Source of the DNA: Bradyrhizobium manausense
GTDB lineage: Bacteria > Pseudomonadota > Alphaproteobacteria > Rhizobiales > Xanthobacteraceae
Assembly: GCF_001440035.1 (NCBI RefSeq)
Contig: NZ_LJYG01000047.1
Coordinates: 16,221-52,200, forward strand
Direction: 5' to 3'
Length of the DNA stretch: 35,980 nucleotides
Positions 1 to 8,051 of the stretch are shown piece after piece. The notes beneath the pieces were generated by a model. It was not told the origin of the DNA. It saw nothing but the letters and a program-made list of their open reading frames with translations, and did no database searches. Position numbers and translations under genes: made by a program. Position 1 is the first letter of the stretch. Every line of letters begins with the position of its first letter.

Positions 1-550
1 CGTCGCAGCCGATCAGATAATCGGCCGCGATGGTGATGGTCTGGTCATCATCCAGGGCCTGCGCCCGCGCCACAACGCCGTCTGCGCCCTGCTCGAAATG
101 CGCGACCTGAACGCGATTGAGAATCCGGATTCCCGGCCGGGCCTCGGCGGCCGCGAACAGGATCGGCTCGAGATAGATCTGGTTGATCCGGTGCGGCGGC
201 TCGGGTGTCGGCCAGTCTGTATCGGGGCCGCCGGTCGCGGTGTAGCGATCGGCGCGACAGGGAATCGGGATCCGTGTCAGCTCGCGCCCGACCACGGCGG
301 TGCGATAGGCGCAGTCGTTCGGGAAGTCGGCCGGCAAGCCGCCTTCGCGCACCTCGCGGACGATGCCGAGGCGGCGGAACACCTCCATCGAGCGCGCGGA
401 GACGTGGTTGCATTTGACGTTCGGTGGCTCGCCGGGCGAGCGGATTTCGGCGACGACGACGTCGATGCCGCGGGAGGCGAGATCCATGGCGGCGGTCAAG
501 CCGACTGGCCCCGCGCCGACGATCAGGACCTGTGTCTGGATGTCTTTCAT
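1..550 (-). CDS. FAD-dependent aromatic monooxygenase, partial (C-terminus outside window)
   Basis: This is the N-terminal 183 residues of a group A flavoprotein hydroxylase (FAD_binding_3 family, PheA/MhpA/TfdB type). Such enzymes use NAD(P)H and O2 to hydroxylate an aromatic ring in the cytoplasm. The Rossmann motif GAGPVG lies at residues 12-17, followed by the acidic residue E35 that normally binds the FAD ribose. The segment after it (NHVSARSMEVFRRLGI) is typical of the family. The ATG at 550 is preceded by a purine-rich AAGAAGAGAT. The gene runs off the left edge, so the DG motif and the substrate domain cannot be seen. It lies 36 bp downstream of the MFS importer on the same strand, which suggests one operon for uptake and hydroxylation of an aromatic acid. 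The exact substrate cannot be told. Confidence 0.88.
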   Translation of the reverse strand, partial: MKDIQTQVLIVGAGPVGLTAAMDLASRGIDVVVAEIRSPGEPPNVKCNHVSARSMEVFRRLGIVREVREGGLPADFPNDCAYRTAVVGRELTRIPIPCRADRYTATGGPDTDWPTPEPPHRINQIYLEPILFAAAEARPGIRILNRVQVAHFEQGADGVVARAQALDDDQTITIAADYLIGCD

Positions 551-586
551 GTCATCTCTTCTTCTCTGGCGTGTTCTCGCGCTGGC

Positions 587-1960
587 TCAGGCGCGCTTCG
601 CCACCGAAAGCTCGTCGTCCCGGGGCTGGCCGCTGACCGCGCCGCCGCGGCGCATGCTGAGCAAGGCAAGGCCAAGGATCACCAGCGCGGAGCAAAGCTG
701 CGGCACCGCGCTGGTCTGGAACAGCGACGGGACGCTCCAATGCGCGGCGAGCATCAGTCCGCCGACGGTCACGCCGAGAATCGAGCCCAAACGGCCGATG
801 CCGAGCGCCCAGCCGATTCCGGTGGCGCGGATATAGGTCGGATAGAGCCGCGCCGCATAGGCGTTGCAGCCGATCTGGCCGCCGATGACCGCGACGCCCG
901 CAATGAAGACCGCCGGCACCAGGATCGGCAGCACGGCTCCGGCAAATCCGATGGTCACGATCGAGACGAAGCCGGCGACGTAGGTCAGGAACAGGACACG
1001 ATGGAAGCCGAGCCGCTCGATCAGCAATCCCAGCGCGACCGTGCCGACCATCCCACCGAGCTGGAACGCGATGCCGACGGAGATCGCGGCCTCGACGTCG
1101 AGGCCGACGCCATGCGTCAGCGTCGGCAGCCAGCTGTTGAGGAAGTAGATGTCGAGCATGTTCATGAAGAACATGATCCACAACAGCAGCGTCGGCACGA
1201 GCCGCCGGTTGGCGAAGAGCTGCGGCAACAGGAATCCCTTGCCGCTTTCCTCGATGACGGCGAAGCGCGCGTCATCCGCGAACTTCGCCGACGGGTCGAT
1301 CTGCCCGAGGAGTGAGCGGACGCGGCCGCTGTTGCGCTGGTCGAGCGCCAGCAGCGACAGCGATTCCGGCAGCCATACGATCAGGACCGGGCAGAGCAGC
1401 AGCGGAAGCACGCCACCGATCACGAAGATGCCCTGCCAGCCGTAGGCCGAAATCAGCCTGGCCGCGACCGAACCGCCGATCGCCGATCCCAGCGACACCG
1501 TCATGAACATCAGCATGATCAGCAGCGTCCGGCGGCGCTGCGGTGAATACTCGCCGGTCAGTGCGATCGCATTCGGCAGGACGCCACCAAGACCGAGGCC
1601 GGTCAGGAAGCGCAGCACCACGAGGTCCTGAACGCTTCCGGCCCTGCTGGTGGCCAGCGAGCCCAGCGCAAATACGATCACGCCCGCAATCACCAGCCAT
1701 TTGCGACCGAAATAGTCGGCCAGCGCGCCGAACAGCAGCGAGCCGATCATCACGCCGAACAACGAGGCGCCGAACACAGGACCAAGCGCGCCGGGAGCCA
1801 GATGCAGGTCCTTGCTGAGCGCCGGCGCGACGAAGCCGAGCGCCTGGGCATCGAAGCCGTCGAGCCCGATCACGAGGGCACACAAACAGATTGCGCGGAC
1901 CTGGAAGGCCGAAAGCGGACGGTCGTCGATGTAACGGCCGATGTTGATCGCCTGCGCCAA
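587..1960 (-). CDS. MFS transporter, aromatic acid:H+ symporter (AAHS) family
   Basis: A 457-residue, 12-helix inner-membrane transporter. The DGFD motif in helix 1 (residues 34-37) is the hallmark of the PcaK/BenK/MhpT group, where the acidic residues are needed for proton-coupled uptake of aromatic acids. The loop 2-3 signature GALADYFGRKWL is at residues 78-89. The start is a TTG at 1960, chosen because GGGGGAGGGAGAC lies directly before it and the next residues (AQAINIG) fit family N-termini. It is first in a minus-strand unit with the FAD monooxygenase and divergent from a LysR gene 132 bp away. By inference it imports the substrate of the monooxygenase. The family call is firm; the substrate is not known. 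Confidence 0.93.
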   Translation of the reverse strand: MAQAINIGRYIDDRPLSAFQVRAICLCALVIGLDGFDAQALGFVAPALSKDLHLAPGALGPVFGASLFGVMIGSLLFGALADYFGRKWLVIAGVIVFALGSLATSRAGSVQDLVVLRFLTGLGLGGVLPNAIALTGEYSPQRRRTLLIMLMFMTVSLGSAIGGSVAARLISAYGWQGIFVIGGVLPLLLCPVLIVWLPESLSLLALDQRNSGRVRSLLGQIDPSAKFADDARFAVIEESGKGFLLPQLFANRRLVPTLLLWIMFFMNMLDIYFLNSWLPTLTHGVGLDVEAAISVGIAFQLGGMVGTVALGLLIERLGFHRVLFLTYVAGFVSIVTIGFAGAVLPILVPAVFIAGVAVIGGQIGCNAYAARLYPTYIRATGIGWALGIGRLGSILGVTVGGLMLAAHWSVPSLFQTSAVPQLCSALVILGLALLSMRRGGAVSGQPRDDELSVAKRA

Positions 1961-2075
1961 GTCTCCCTCCCCCTGTATTTCGTTTTTCCGACGATATCAG
2001 CCGCGTGGATGGCGAGCGCGGTCAGAATTATCTTGCACACCCCAACTCTTTCGATTAGCCACAAAATTCTCATAA

Positions 2076-2098
2076 ATTCATGAGGCTAGCTTATGAAT
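2076..2098. promoter_or_regulatory. LysR-type box overlapping the lysR start codon
   Basis: ATTCAT at 2076-2081 and ATGAAT at 2093-2098 form a perfect 6-bp dyad separated by 11 bases, the T-N11-A layout of LysR-family sites. The right half contains the ATG of the LysR gene. A second, overlapping dyad, CTCAT (2069-2073) with ATGAG (2080-2084), shares the left half. Binding here would block the regulator's own start and could also act on the divergent transporter promoter. The regulatory role is inferred. Confidence 0.5.
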
Positions 2099-2989
2099 CC
2101 GACCATGCGGCAGCTCGAGGCGCTGGTCCTGGTCTATCGCCTCGGCAGCATCACCAAGGCGGCGGCCGAGCTGCGCGTGACGCAGTCGGCGATCAGCCTC
2201 CTCATCCGGCAGATCGAGGAGAACTTCCAGGTCAAGCTGTTCGATCGGACGACGCGCGCACTGCACCCGACGGCTGCGTGCAGGGAAGCAATCCCCGCGG
2301 CGGAGCGGATCCTGTCGAGTGCACGAGGCCTCGCGCAGCATATGCGCGACCTCGTCGAAGTCAGGACGGGCCGGATCGCCCTCGCAGTCTCCGCCGGTGT
2401 AGCCTCGGCCCTGCTGCCGCGCATCCTGGCCAGATTTCGGTCCTGCTATCCCGAGGTCAGGATCGATCTGTTCGATGTCGCTCCGGACGAATTGCTGCCG
2501 TTCGTCATGGCCGGCCACGCCGAGTTCGGAATCGGCAGCTTCGAGGACGATGGTACGTCGGAGGCGCGGATCGAAACGCTGATGGAAAGCCCGCTCTCGG
2601 CGATCGGCATCAGGAACGGCCGGTTCGAGAAGCGTCGGCGCCTGACCTGGGACGAACTCGCCGGCTCCGACCTGATCACCATGCGCCGCGGAACGCGGAT
2701 CCGGACCCAGATCGACGAGGCCTTGGGCCAGACGGGCCAGGAGCTGAAGCCGGCCCTCGAAGTCTCGCTCATCACGACGGCCCTGGCATTGACCGCGGAG
2801 GGGGCCGGAATCAGCATCCTGCCGGCGCATATGCTGCCCAAGGCGCAGTTTCCAACCCTTGCAGCCGTTGCACTAAGCCAGCCGATCGTCAAACGGCACG
2901 TCTCGCTGCTGAGTCGGGCCGACTTCACACTCTCGCCGGCAGCGGAGCAGTTCGCCGAAATCGCCAGGCGCGCCTTGTCGACGCGATAG
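2093..2989 (+). CDS. LysR family transcriptional regulator
   Basis: A 298-residue LysR regulator of normal length. Residues 5-65 form the winged helix-turn-helix (RQLEALVLVY, then AAAELRVTQSAISLLIRQIE), and residues about 90-295 form the two-lobed effector-binding domain. The ATG at 2093 is favoured over the ATG at 2105 because GAGG sits 7 bases upstream. It is divergent from the MFS transporter and FAD monooxygenase, the standard arrangement for a LysR activator that responds to the transported or degraded aromatic compound. A dyad covers its own start codon, which suggests autorepression. The effector is unknown. Confidence 0.93.
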   Translation: MNPTMRQLEALVLVYRLGSITKAAAELRVTQSAISLLIRQIEENFQVKLFDRTTRALHPTAACREAIPAAERILSSARGLAQHMRDLVEVRTGRIALAVSAGVASALLPRILARFRSCYPEVRIDLFDVAPDELLPFVMAGHAEFGIGSFEDDGTSEARIETLMESPLSAIGIRNGRFEKRRRLTWDELAGSDLITMRRGTRIRTQIDEALGQTGQELKPALEVSLITTALALTAEGAGISILPAHMLPKAQFPTLAAVALSQPIVKRHVSLLSRADFTLSPAAEQFAEIARRALSTR

Positions 2990-3084
2990 TGACCTGAGCG
3001 TGCTGGCGATTCAGCCTGATCATCGTCGGAAGCGCCTCTGTACCGTCGGCCTGAGCGGCATCGAGGCGCAGAGCATCTTGGTAC

Positions 3085-3122
3085 GGCGGCGGCGCCGGTA
3101 TTACCCCGATCGCCGCGCCGCC
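3085..3122. terminator. GC-rich hairpin between convergent lysR and chemoreceptor genes
   Basis: GGCGGCG at 3085-3091 pairs with CGCCGCC at 3116-3122, ending 5 bases past the chemoreceptor stop on the minus strand. There is no T-run, so it is at best a weak terminator or a transcript-end barrier. The rest of 2990-3084 shows nothing recognisable. Confidence 0.3.
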
Positions 3123-3127
3123 ATGCG

Positions 3128-4912
3128 CTAGGCCGCGCGGACCTCGCTGAGGAATTGCGCGACTTCGGCTTGAAGCCTGCTGCTCTCCGCGGCCAGCGAG
3201 TTGGCGGAGGCCAGCACCTGCGATGACGCCGCGCCGGTCTGCTGCGCGCCGGCATTGACCTTGGTGATGCTGCCTGAGACCTCGCGGGTGCCGTCGGATG
3301 CCCTCTGCACATTGCGGGCGATCTCGGTGGTCGCTGCGCCCTGCTGCTCCACCGCAGCCGCGATCGTGGTGGCAATGCCGGATATCTGGGCAATGGTATC
3401 GCCGATTTGCTTGATGGCGACGACAGAATCGTTGGTCGCACTCTGAATCGACGTGATCTGGCCTCCAATCTCTCCCGTTGCCTTCGCGGTCTGGGCCGCG
3501 AGTTCCTTCACTTCCTGCGCCACGACGGCGAAGCCGCGACCCGCCTCTCCGGCCCGGGCGGCCTCGATGGTGGCGTTGAGCGCCAGCAGATTGGTCTGCT
3601 CGGCGATCGTCGTGATCAGCTTGATTACATCTCCGATCCGGTTCGCCGCCTCGGACAAAGTATTGATCCGGTCGTCGGTGGCACGGGCCTGCTCGACAGC
3701 CGCAGCTGCAATCTTGGTCGACTCCTGCATCTGCCGACTGATCTCGTGAATCGACGCGGTGAGTTCGTCCGTCGCAGATGCCACCGACTGGACGTTGGTG
3801 GAGGCATTCTCCGAAGCATCGGTCACGACGCCCGCCAGCTGCTGGGTGTGATTGGCCGTCTTGGTCAGAGTGCTGGCGGTCGCTTCCAGCTCCGATGAAG
3901 CGCTGCTGACGCTGCCGACGATCTGATGCATCGTCTGTTCAAAGCGCTTTACCAGGCTGTCGAGCAGATTGGCGCGACGGTCTTTCGCGGCATGCTCCGC
4001 CTCCTCTGCAGCCTGCAGGGTCCTGGCGCGCTTCAGCCCGTCGCGGAACTCCACCATCGACTGCGCGATGATGCCGATTTCGTCGTTGCGGTGGGTCTCC
4101 TCGATCGCCACGTCGAAGTTGCCCCCCGCCAAAGCTCGGGTCGTCGTCTCGATCTTCGACAGGCTCAGGACCACGAAACGGTACATATAGGCGCACAGCA
4201 TCAGCACCGAGATCACCAAGAGCCCGATTGCGACCACCGAAGCGGTTCGCCACAAGGTCGCTCGCGACGACGCATCGTCGATGCTCGCCTGGGTTCGCTC
4301 GTCCAGCATGACGAAGAAGCGATCGATCGGCTCCATGATCTGCGACTTGTATTGATGATAGGTCTTCGAATGCAGCAGTTCGATGGCCCTCGTACGATCC
4401 GGCGCGGCGATCGGCTGGCCGTTCTTATCCTTGCCCTCGACGAGGTTCATCGCTTCGACTTCGAGATTGACGAGCCCGTCCGAATTCTTCTGCGCCTGCT
4501 CAAGCTGCTGGAATTCGGCATCGGTGAAGCCTTGCCGCTTCATCAGCTTCGATAGGGCAACAGTCTCCGAGTCAGGCCGCGGTTTCGCCGTCCCGCCGGC
4601 GACGAAGTCCCAATAGATGCGGTGATAGGCTTGCGGCCGCGGCTTGTCGCCGTTGCGGATGGCGAGAATGTCGAGATATTGAGTTTTGTAGGACGCATCG
4701 CCGGTGACCACGTAGGTCCGGCCGAGGCGGGTGAGATCATCCGAGCTCTGGCGGAGCTCGTCTGCCAAAAGGTAGGAACGGTAGCGGTTGTCATATGCCG
4801 CTGCTTCGTCCGCTGAAGCCCCGCGCGACTTTATGATCGAGATGGCTGTAGCGAAGCCGGCCAGCACAGCCACGCTGCTTAGAATAATGAATGTCGTCCT
4901 GATCGTCGGCAT
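3128..4912 (-). CDS. Methyl-accepting chemotaxis protein
   Basis: A 594-residue transmembrane chemoreceptor that signals to the CheA/CheW array. Helix 1 spans about residues 7-26, a periplasmic helical sensor region 30-222, helix 2 about 224-247, and a HAMP domain 247-300. The coiled-coil signalling domain carries the highly conserved hairpin tip near residues 435-475 ([19 protein letters not shown], then [11 protein letters not shown]). The C-terminus ends in FLSEVRAA, with no NWETF-type CheR/CheB tether. The ATG at 4912 is preceded by AAGGGGGG. No che genes are nearby, so it is an orphan receptor that must use a core array encoded elsewhere. The ligand cannot be told from sequence. Confidence 0.95.
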   Translation of the reverse strand: MPTIRTTFIILSSVAVLAGFATAISIIKSRGASADEAAAYDNRYRSYLLADELRQSSDDLTRLGRTYVVTGDASYKTQYLDILAIRNGDKPRPQAYHRIYWDFVAGGTAKPRPDSETVALSKLMKRQGFTDAEFQQLEQAQKNSDGLVNLEVEAMNLVEGKDKNGQPIAAPDRTRAIELLHSKTYHQYKSQIMEPIDRFFVMLDERTQASIDDASSRATLWRTASVVAIGLLVISVLMLCAYMYRFVVLSLSKIETTTRALAGGNFDVAIEETHRNDEIGIIAQSMVEFRDGLKRARTLQAAEEAEHAAKDRRANLLDSLVKRFEQTMHQIVGSVSSASSELEATASTLTKTANHTQQLAGVVTDASENASTNVQSVASATDELTASIHEISRQMQESTKIAAAAVEQARATDDRINTLSEAANRIGDVIKLITTIAEQTNLLALNATIEAARAGEAGRGFAVVAQEVKELAAQTAKATGEIGGQITSIQSATNDSVVAIKQIGDTIAQISGIATTIAAAVEQQGAATTEIARNVQRASDGTREVSGSITKVNAGAQQTGAASSQVLASANSLAAESSRLQAEVAQFLSEVRAA

Positions 4913-5356
4913 CGCGTCCCCCCTTGGGATTCCGTGAAAATTGGAAAAAAACTAGAAAAGTCGCGATTAATGGTGGGTAAAATTGGGGCTGCGTAGCTTT
5001 CCGGTCCCCGTGCAACAAATGTTGAGCCGTCAAAGCGTGTTCACCATTGGTCAGCGGCTGCGCTCGGTGCATTGCATGACTTTGTTCGGCTTGCTTCCCC
5101 GAAGCGGCCGTCGCGCAGCCTTGCTCATCACGGGCAGGGGACACTTGATCGGGGCTCAAATGAACTCGACTCAGGCTGCTTTATCGGTGTCTCCTTGCGA
5201 CAGGAGCAGCATACAATCGCAGCGAACACCCGTACTTTCACGATGGTCGCAGGTTCAGCTTTCGTCAACCGAGTTGGAACAACGATCTCGCCGGTTTAAC
5301 CATCCGAAGCGATGGCGCCCGGGGCACGCCGAGCTCTGTCTCATCCCTCCAATCCG
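4913..5356. other. 444-bp intergenic region upstream of the chemoreceptor
   Basis: No convincing gene on either strand. It is less GC-rich than its surroundings, especially 4930-4990. It must hold the chemoreceptor promoter, which reads leftward. A short dyad CAACA-AA-TGTTG occurs at 5013-5024. I could not pick out a clear promoter, and no repeat or RNA fold stands out. Confidence 0.5.
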
Positions 5357-5755
5357 ATGTCGAAAATGAGCAATGTAACCACTTTGCAGCTCAGCAGCTA
5401 TCTGTCGAGCCATCGATCGATCGCAGCCGATCTCATCGCACAGAGCGAAGAGACCAGGCAAAAGGCCGCAAAATACGCCGAGTCCTTCGCTAATCTGGAA
5501 TCGATCATCGGCTCGTTGAACGGTGCCAAGCGGCATGGCTATCGCATCCGCTTTCGCGCGCTTCAGAGCGAATTGAAAGCGGCCATCGACGAGCTGACGA
5601 TCTTGGAGCGGGAGCTCGTCGACATCCGCCGAGGTCTTGCGCAGCAAGCCGTTGCGACGACTGCGGCATCAGAAGCCCACCCTGCGCTTGCGAAGGTGGC
5701 CGGGCAACAGTCCAAAGGCCCTCTTGAAGACGTGGCCCAAATGGATCGGGTCTGA
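5357..5755 (+). CDS. Small hypothetical protein, predicted helical
   Basis: I do not recognise this gene. From the ATG at 5357 it encodes 132 residues. The middle (residues about 20-90) is rich in A, E, K, L and S with heptad-like spacing (SEETRQKAAKYAESFANLE, then LQSELKAAIDELTILEREL), so an alpha-helical coiled coil is likely. The tail is Ala/Gln-rich and low in complexity. It has no signal peptide or membrane helix. Alternative starts at 5312 and 5366 are open, and none has a clear ribosome binding site, so the start is uncertain. It lies beside a chemoreceptor and the remains of a two-component kinase, but a link is only a guess. Confidence 0.5.
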   Translation: MSKMSNVTTLQLSSYLSSHRSIAADLIAQSEETRQKAAKYAESFANLESIIGSLNGAKRHGYRIRFRALQSELKAAIDELTILERELVDIRRGLAQQAVATTAASEAHPALAKVAGQQSKGPLEDVAQMDRV

Positions 5756-5829
5756 AAAGCGCAACCTAACGCGATGTCCTTGACCGAGCCATGCGTCTGG
5801 TTTGGATCTTCCGGCGCCCGGCGGCGTCG

Positions 5830-6085
5830 CGCCAGGCGCTTGGCCGGGATCAGTCGTATCAGCAACCTGCCCTGTTCTGCGATCAGCTTGCTGGCCTGGG
5901 ATCGCACTATACCTAGCGGACCAACTCGGCCTGGAAGTTTTCGCGAGCCGATATTCGAGAATAGTGATCGGCGATCGGGGCGCGGCAAGCGGCTTGCCGA
6001 TCGTCGAAGCGATCCCGCGGGTGGATTGTTCGAAGTGGAGAGCTCGACCTCCACCGAGTTCCTCCAATTCCTCCTCAGCCGATTA
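5830..6085 (+). pseudogene. Frameshifted remnant of a histidine kinase ATPase domain
   Basis: No single frame is intact, but pieces of a histidine kinase catalytic domain follow each other in order across two frames. At 5942-5965 REPIFENS resembles the F-box. At 5970-6014, in another frame, GDRGAASGLPIVEAI resembles the G2 box (GxGLGLPIVxAI). At 6020-6085, back in the first frame, GGLFEVESS then EFLQFLL resembles the last strands (GGxxxVES...F.LP). A weaker H-box-like LAGIS...LPCSAI lies near 5837-5885 with Arg where His is expected. The part between H-box and F-box is too short, which implies a deletion. It lies 90 bp upstream of an orphan response regulator, where a cognate kinase gene would be expected. 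Confidence 0.42.
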
Positions 6086-6175
6086 ATTGAGCCGGGTCAG
6101 CCGAGCGGCTTGGCGGTTCCCGCCTAACTTTTCGAACACCTCATTCTTCCGATTCGGCCAGCGTCGAATGCGGCG

Positions 6176-6841
6176 ATGTCTGGACTCGATATGGATCGTA
6201 CGAGACGTAATTTTACGGGAATTGCTTGCCGTCACGAGCTCTCTGGACCGGTGCTCATGCTGGATGATGAACCGACGGTCTGCCAGATCGTCTCGCTCGT
6301 GCTGGGAAGCGAGGGCTTTGACGTGATCAGCTGCAGCGAGCCTGCTTCCTTCGTTAGCCTCTGCCGAGAGAAGAACCCCTCTTGCCTACTGGTCGATGTG
6401 GTTCTGCCTGAGATATCGGGCCTGGAAGTTCTCAAGGAGCTGCGAAAACATAGCTTTGAGAGGCCGATCATCATGATGTCCGGCAGGAGCGACATCGAAA
6501 CGGCCGTGCAGGCGATCAAGGAAGGTGCCTTCGATTTCGTCACCAAACCGTTTCGCGGAGGCGACCTCGTTACCCGCGTGAGGGCCGCGATAAGCCCTGT
6601 GAAGCGCCAGGCCTCGCCGCCGATCTTTCATTTTCCAGGCCGACCGCCTCTCACATTGCGCGAGCGGGATGTCTTGCATGAACTCATCGGCGGAAGGTCA
6701 ACCAAGGAGATCTCGCGTTGCCTCAATCTGAGCCCGCGGACGGTCGAGAGCTATCGCGCCAACCTCATGCGCAAGGTGAGTGCGAAGAACCTCGCCGAAC
6801 TGGTGCGGCTTGCGATTGCAGCGGTGCGCCAGCGAACGTGA
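6176..6841 (+). CDS. FixJ/NarL-type response regulator (orphan)
   Basis: A 221-residue two-component regulator. The receiver domain (residues 24-140) has the acidic pocket D30-D31-E32, phosphoacceptor D74 (LLVDVVLP), S102 and K124 (FVTKPF). A LuxR-type helix-turn-helix follows at 158-215 (LTLRERDVLHELIGG, then STKEISRCLNLSPRTVESYR). This is the FixJ/StyR/TodT layout: phosphorylation permits DNA binding. The start is uncertain, because 6176 and 6191 are both ATG and neither has a good ribosome binding site; about 22 residues precede the receiver fold. No intact kinase gene adjoins it, only the degenerate kinase-like sequence upstream, so it may now be driven by another kinase or be unphosphorylated. 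Its targets are unknown. Confidence 0.9.
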   Translation: MSGLDMDRTRRNFTGIACRHELSGPVLMLDDEPTVCQIVSLVLGSEGFDVISCSEPASFVSLCREKNPSCLLVDVVLPEISGLEVLKELRKHSFERPIIMMSGRSDIETAVQAIKEGAFDFVTKPFRGGDLVTRVRAAISPVKRQASPPIFHFPGRPPLTLRERDVLHELIGGRSTKEISRCLNLSPRTVESYRANLMRKVSAKNLAELVRLAIAAVRQRT

Positions 6842-6861
6842 GGGGAGATCCGTCGGAGCCC

Positions 6862-7449
6862 TCAGCCCTTCTCCCGCTTGCCGTCCTCCAGCGGCACCAC
6901 GGTGCCCTTGCCTGACATCGCCGACAACGCCTCGAGCGCCTCTTCGCAGAAATCCGCCACCATCTGCTCGTGCCGCGCGCCGAGGCGAAGCAGCAGCAGA
7001 TTGCCGAGGTCGAGCCGGCCCTCCGCCGTCCCGTCAGGAAAACGCTTCTTCAGGATGCGCTCGTAATTGGCGTGCCGGTCGCGATGGTGCTCCAGCCGGT
7101 CCATCAGATCGGTGCGGATCGGCTCGATGTCGATGCTGTCGAGCGCATGCAGCCGGACCAGGAGATCGTCCTTGATCGAGGGCGGGGTGCTCGGCCGCGC
7201 GGCCCAGTGCCGCAGCGCTGTTCGGCCTTCGGGAGTGAGCGTATAGATGAGCTTGTTGGGCTTGCCCGTCTGCACGACCTCGCGGCCCTGGATGTAGCCG
7301 CGGTCGCGCAGCTTGGAGAGCTCGCGGTAGATTTGCTGGTGGTCGGCCTTCCAGAAGAAGCCGATCGAGGAATCGAACGTCTTGGCGAGCTCGTAGCCCG
7401 TCATCGGACGTTCCGTCAGGCATGCGAGGATCGCGTCGCCCAGCGCCAT
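6862..7449 (-). CDS. PadR family transcriptional regulator
   Basis: A 195-residue PadR regulator. The N-terminal winged helix (residues 1-80) has the family pattern LTERPMTGYELAKTFDSS, then QQIYRELSKLRDRGYI. The C-terminal helical half (about 90-175) is the Vir_act_alpha_C dimerisation domain. PadR proteins are usually repressors released by a small aromatic or other ligand. The ATG at 7449 is preceded by GGGAGG. The gene is divergent from the SnoaL-like/acyl-CoA dehydrogenase operon, and the shared region holds perfect dyads, so it probably represses both itself and that operon. The ligand is likely to be related to the acyl-CoA pathway, which is inference. Confidence 0.93.
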   Translation of the reverse strand: MALGDAILACLTERPMTGYELAKTFDSSIGFFWKADHQQIYRELSKLRDRGYIQGREVVQTGKPNKLIYTLTPEGRTALRHWAARPSTPPSIKDDLLVRLHALDSIDIEPIRTDLMDRLEHHRDRHANYERILKKRFPDGTAEGRLDLGNLLLLRLGARHEQMVADFCEEALEALSAMSGKGTVVPLEDGKREKG

Positions 7450-7483
7450 GTGACCTGCCTCCCTGTATCCTGAACCAACCAGC

Positions 7484-7526
7484 TTGACTTTATGCGCATC
7501 GGCGCATATGCGTCAATGTGCATATG
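7484..7526. promoter_or_regulatory. padR operator with overlapping divergent promoters
   Basis: TATGCGC (7491-7497) and GCGCATA (7502-7508) form a perfect 7-bp dyad with a 4-base centre. CATATGC (7505-7511) and GCATATG (7520-7526) form a second 7-bp dyad with an 8-base centre. TTGACT at 7484-7489 with a 17-base spacer to TATGCG at 7507 could be the rightward promoter. TTGACG on the minus strand (7516-7511) with a 17-18 base spacer to ATAAAG/TAAAGT could be the leftward one. The dyads are seen directly; the promoters and PadR binding are inferred. Confidence 0.55.
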
Positions 7527-7624
7527 AGGTGGGGGCTCCAGACCCCCGGACAAGCGACCTTGGCGCTACTGTGCATGGGGTTGTTTTCGCGTTTTTGCCA
7601 AAGCCCTTTGGGAGGCACCTGACA

Positions 7625-8011
7625 ATGACCGGCCTCGAATCCTGGTACGCCTACATGAGGTCCCACGACACCAAGGCGTTATGGGAGCTGCTGCATCCTG
7701 ACGCGGTGTTCGAAAGCCCTGTCGTGCACACCCCGCAGCGCGGGCGCGACATCACCTTCAAATACCTCGCCAGTGCCGAGAAGGTGCTCGGCGGTCCCGG
7801 CTTCAGCTATGTCGGCGAGTGGCGCAGCGCCAGCGGCGCCGTGCTCGAATTCAAGGCCATGATCGATGGCATCGAGATCAACGGCGTCGACATCATCAGC
7901 TTCGACGCCGAGGGACGCATCACCCATTTCAAGGTGATGGTGCGTCCGCTCAAGGCCATCAACATGCTGCACCGCCTGATGGCGGAGCAGCTCGCCGCTG
8001 CCCAATCCTGA
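7625..8011 (+). CDS. SnoaL-like / NTF2-fold protein
   Basis: A 128-residue cone-fold protein of the SnoaL/NTF2 superfamily. It opens with a helix ([20 protein letters not shown]) followed by [20 protein letters not shown], the usual start of this fold, and then beta strands. Family members are small hydrolases, isomerases or binding proteins acting on hydrophobic ligands, and the activity cannot be assigned from sequence. The ATG at 7625 is chosen over an upstream TTG at 7484 because GGGAGG lies about 9 bases before it and because the upstream codons cover the operator. It is first in the operon, 40 bp before the acyl-CoA dehydrogenase, so it probably handles the same substrate or product. 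Confidence 0.82.
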   Translation: MTGLESWYAYMRSHDTKALWELLHPDAVFESPVVHTPQRGRDITFKYLASAEKVLGGPGFSYVGEWRSASGAVLEFKAMIDGIEINGVDIISFDAEGRITHFKVMVRPLKAINMLHRLMAEQLAAAQS

Positions 8012-8051
8012 TTCAGCATCATCACTTTCCAAGGCCTGCCGGGAGACCACC

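Noticed and set aside
98..1315. 405-residue plus-strand frame over the monooxygenase and transporter
   Set aside because: The minus strand encodes two recognisable proteins across the same stretch; this frame has no motif.
5563..6067. Minus-strand frames across the kinase remnant
   Set aside because: They are rich in Arg, Pro and Ser with no motif, while the plus strand shows ordered kinase fragments.
3128..6841. Genomic island with its own integrase
   Set aside because: The stretch looks variable and is less GC-rich in part, but I see no integrase, tRNA end or flanking direct repeat.
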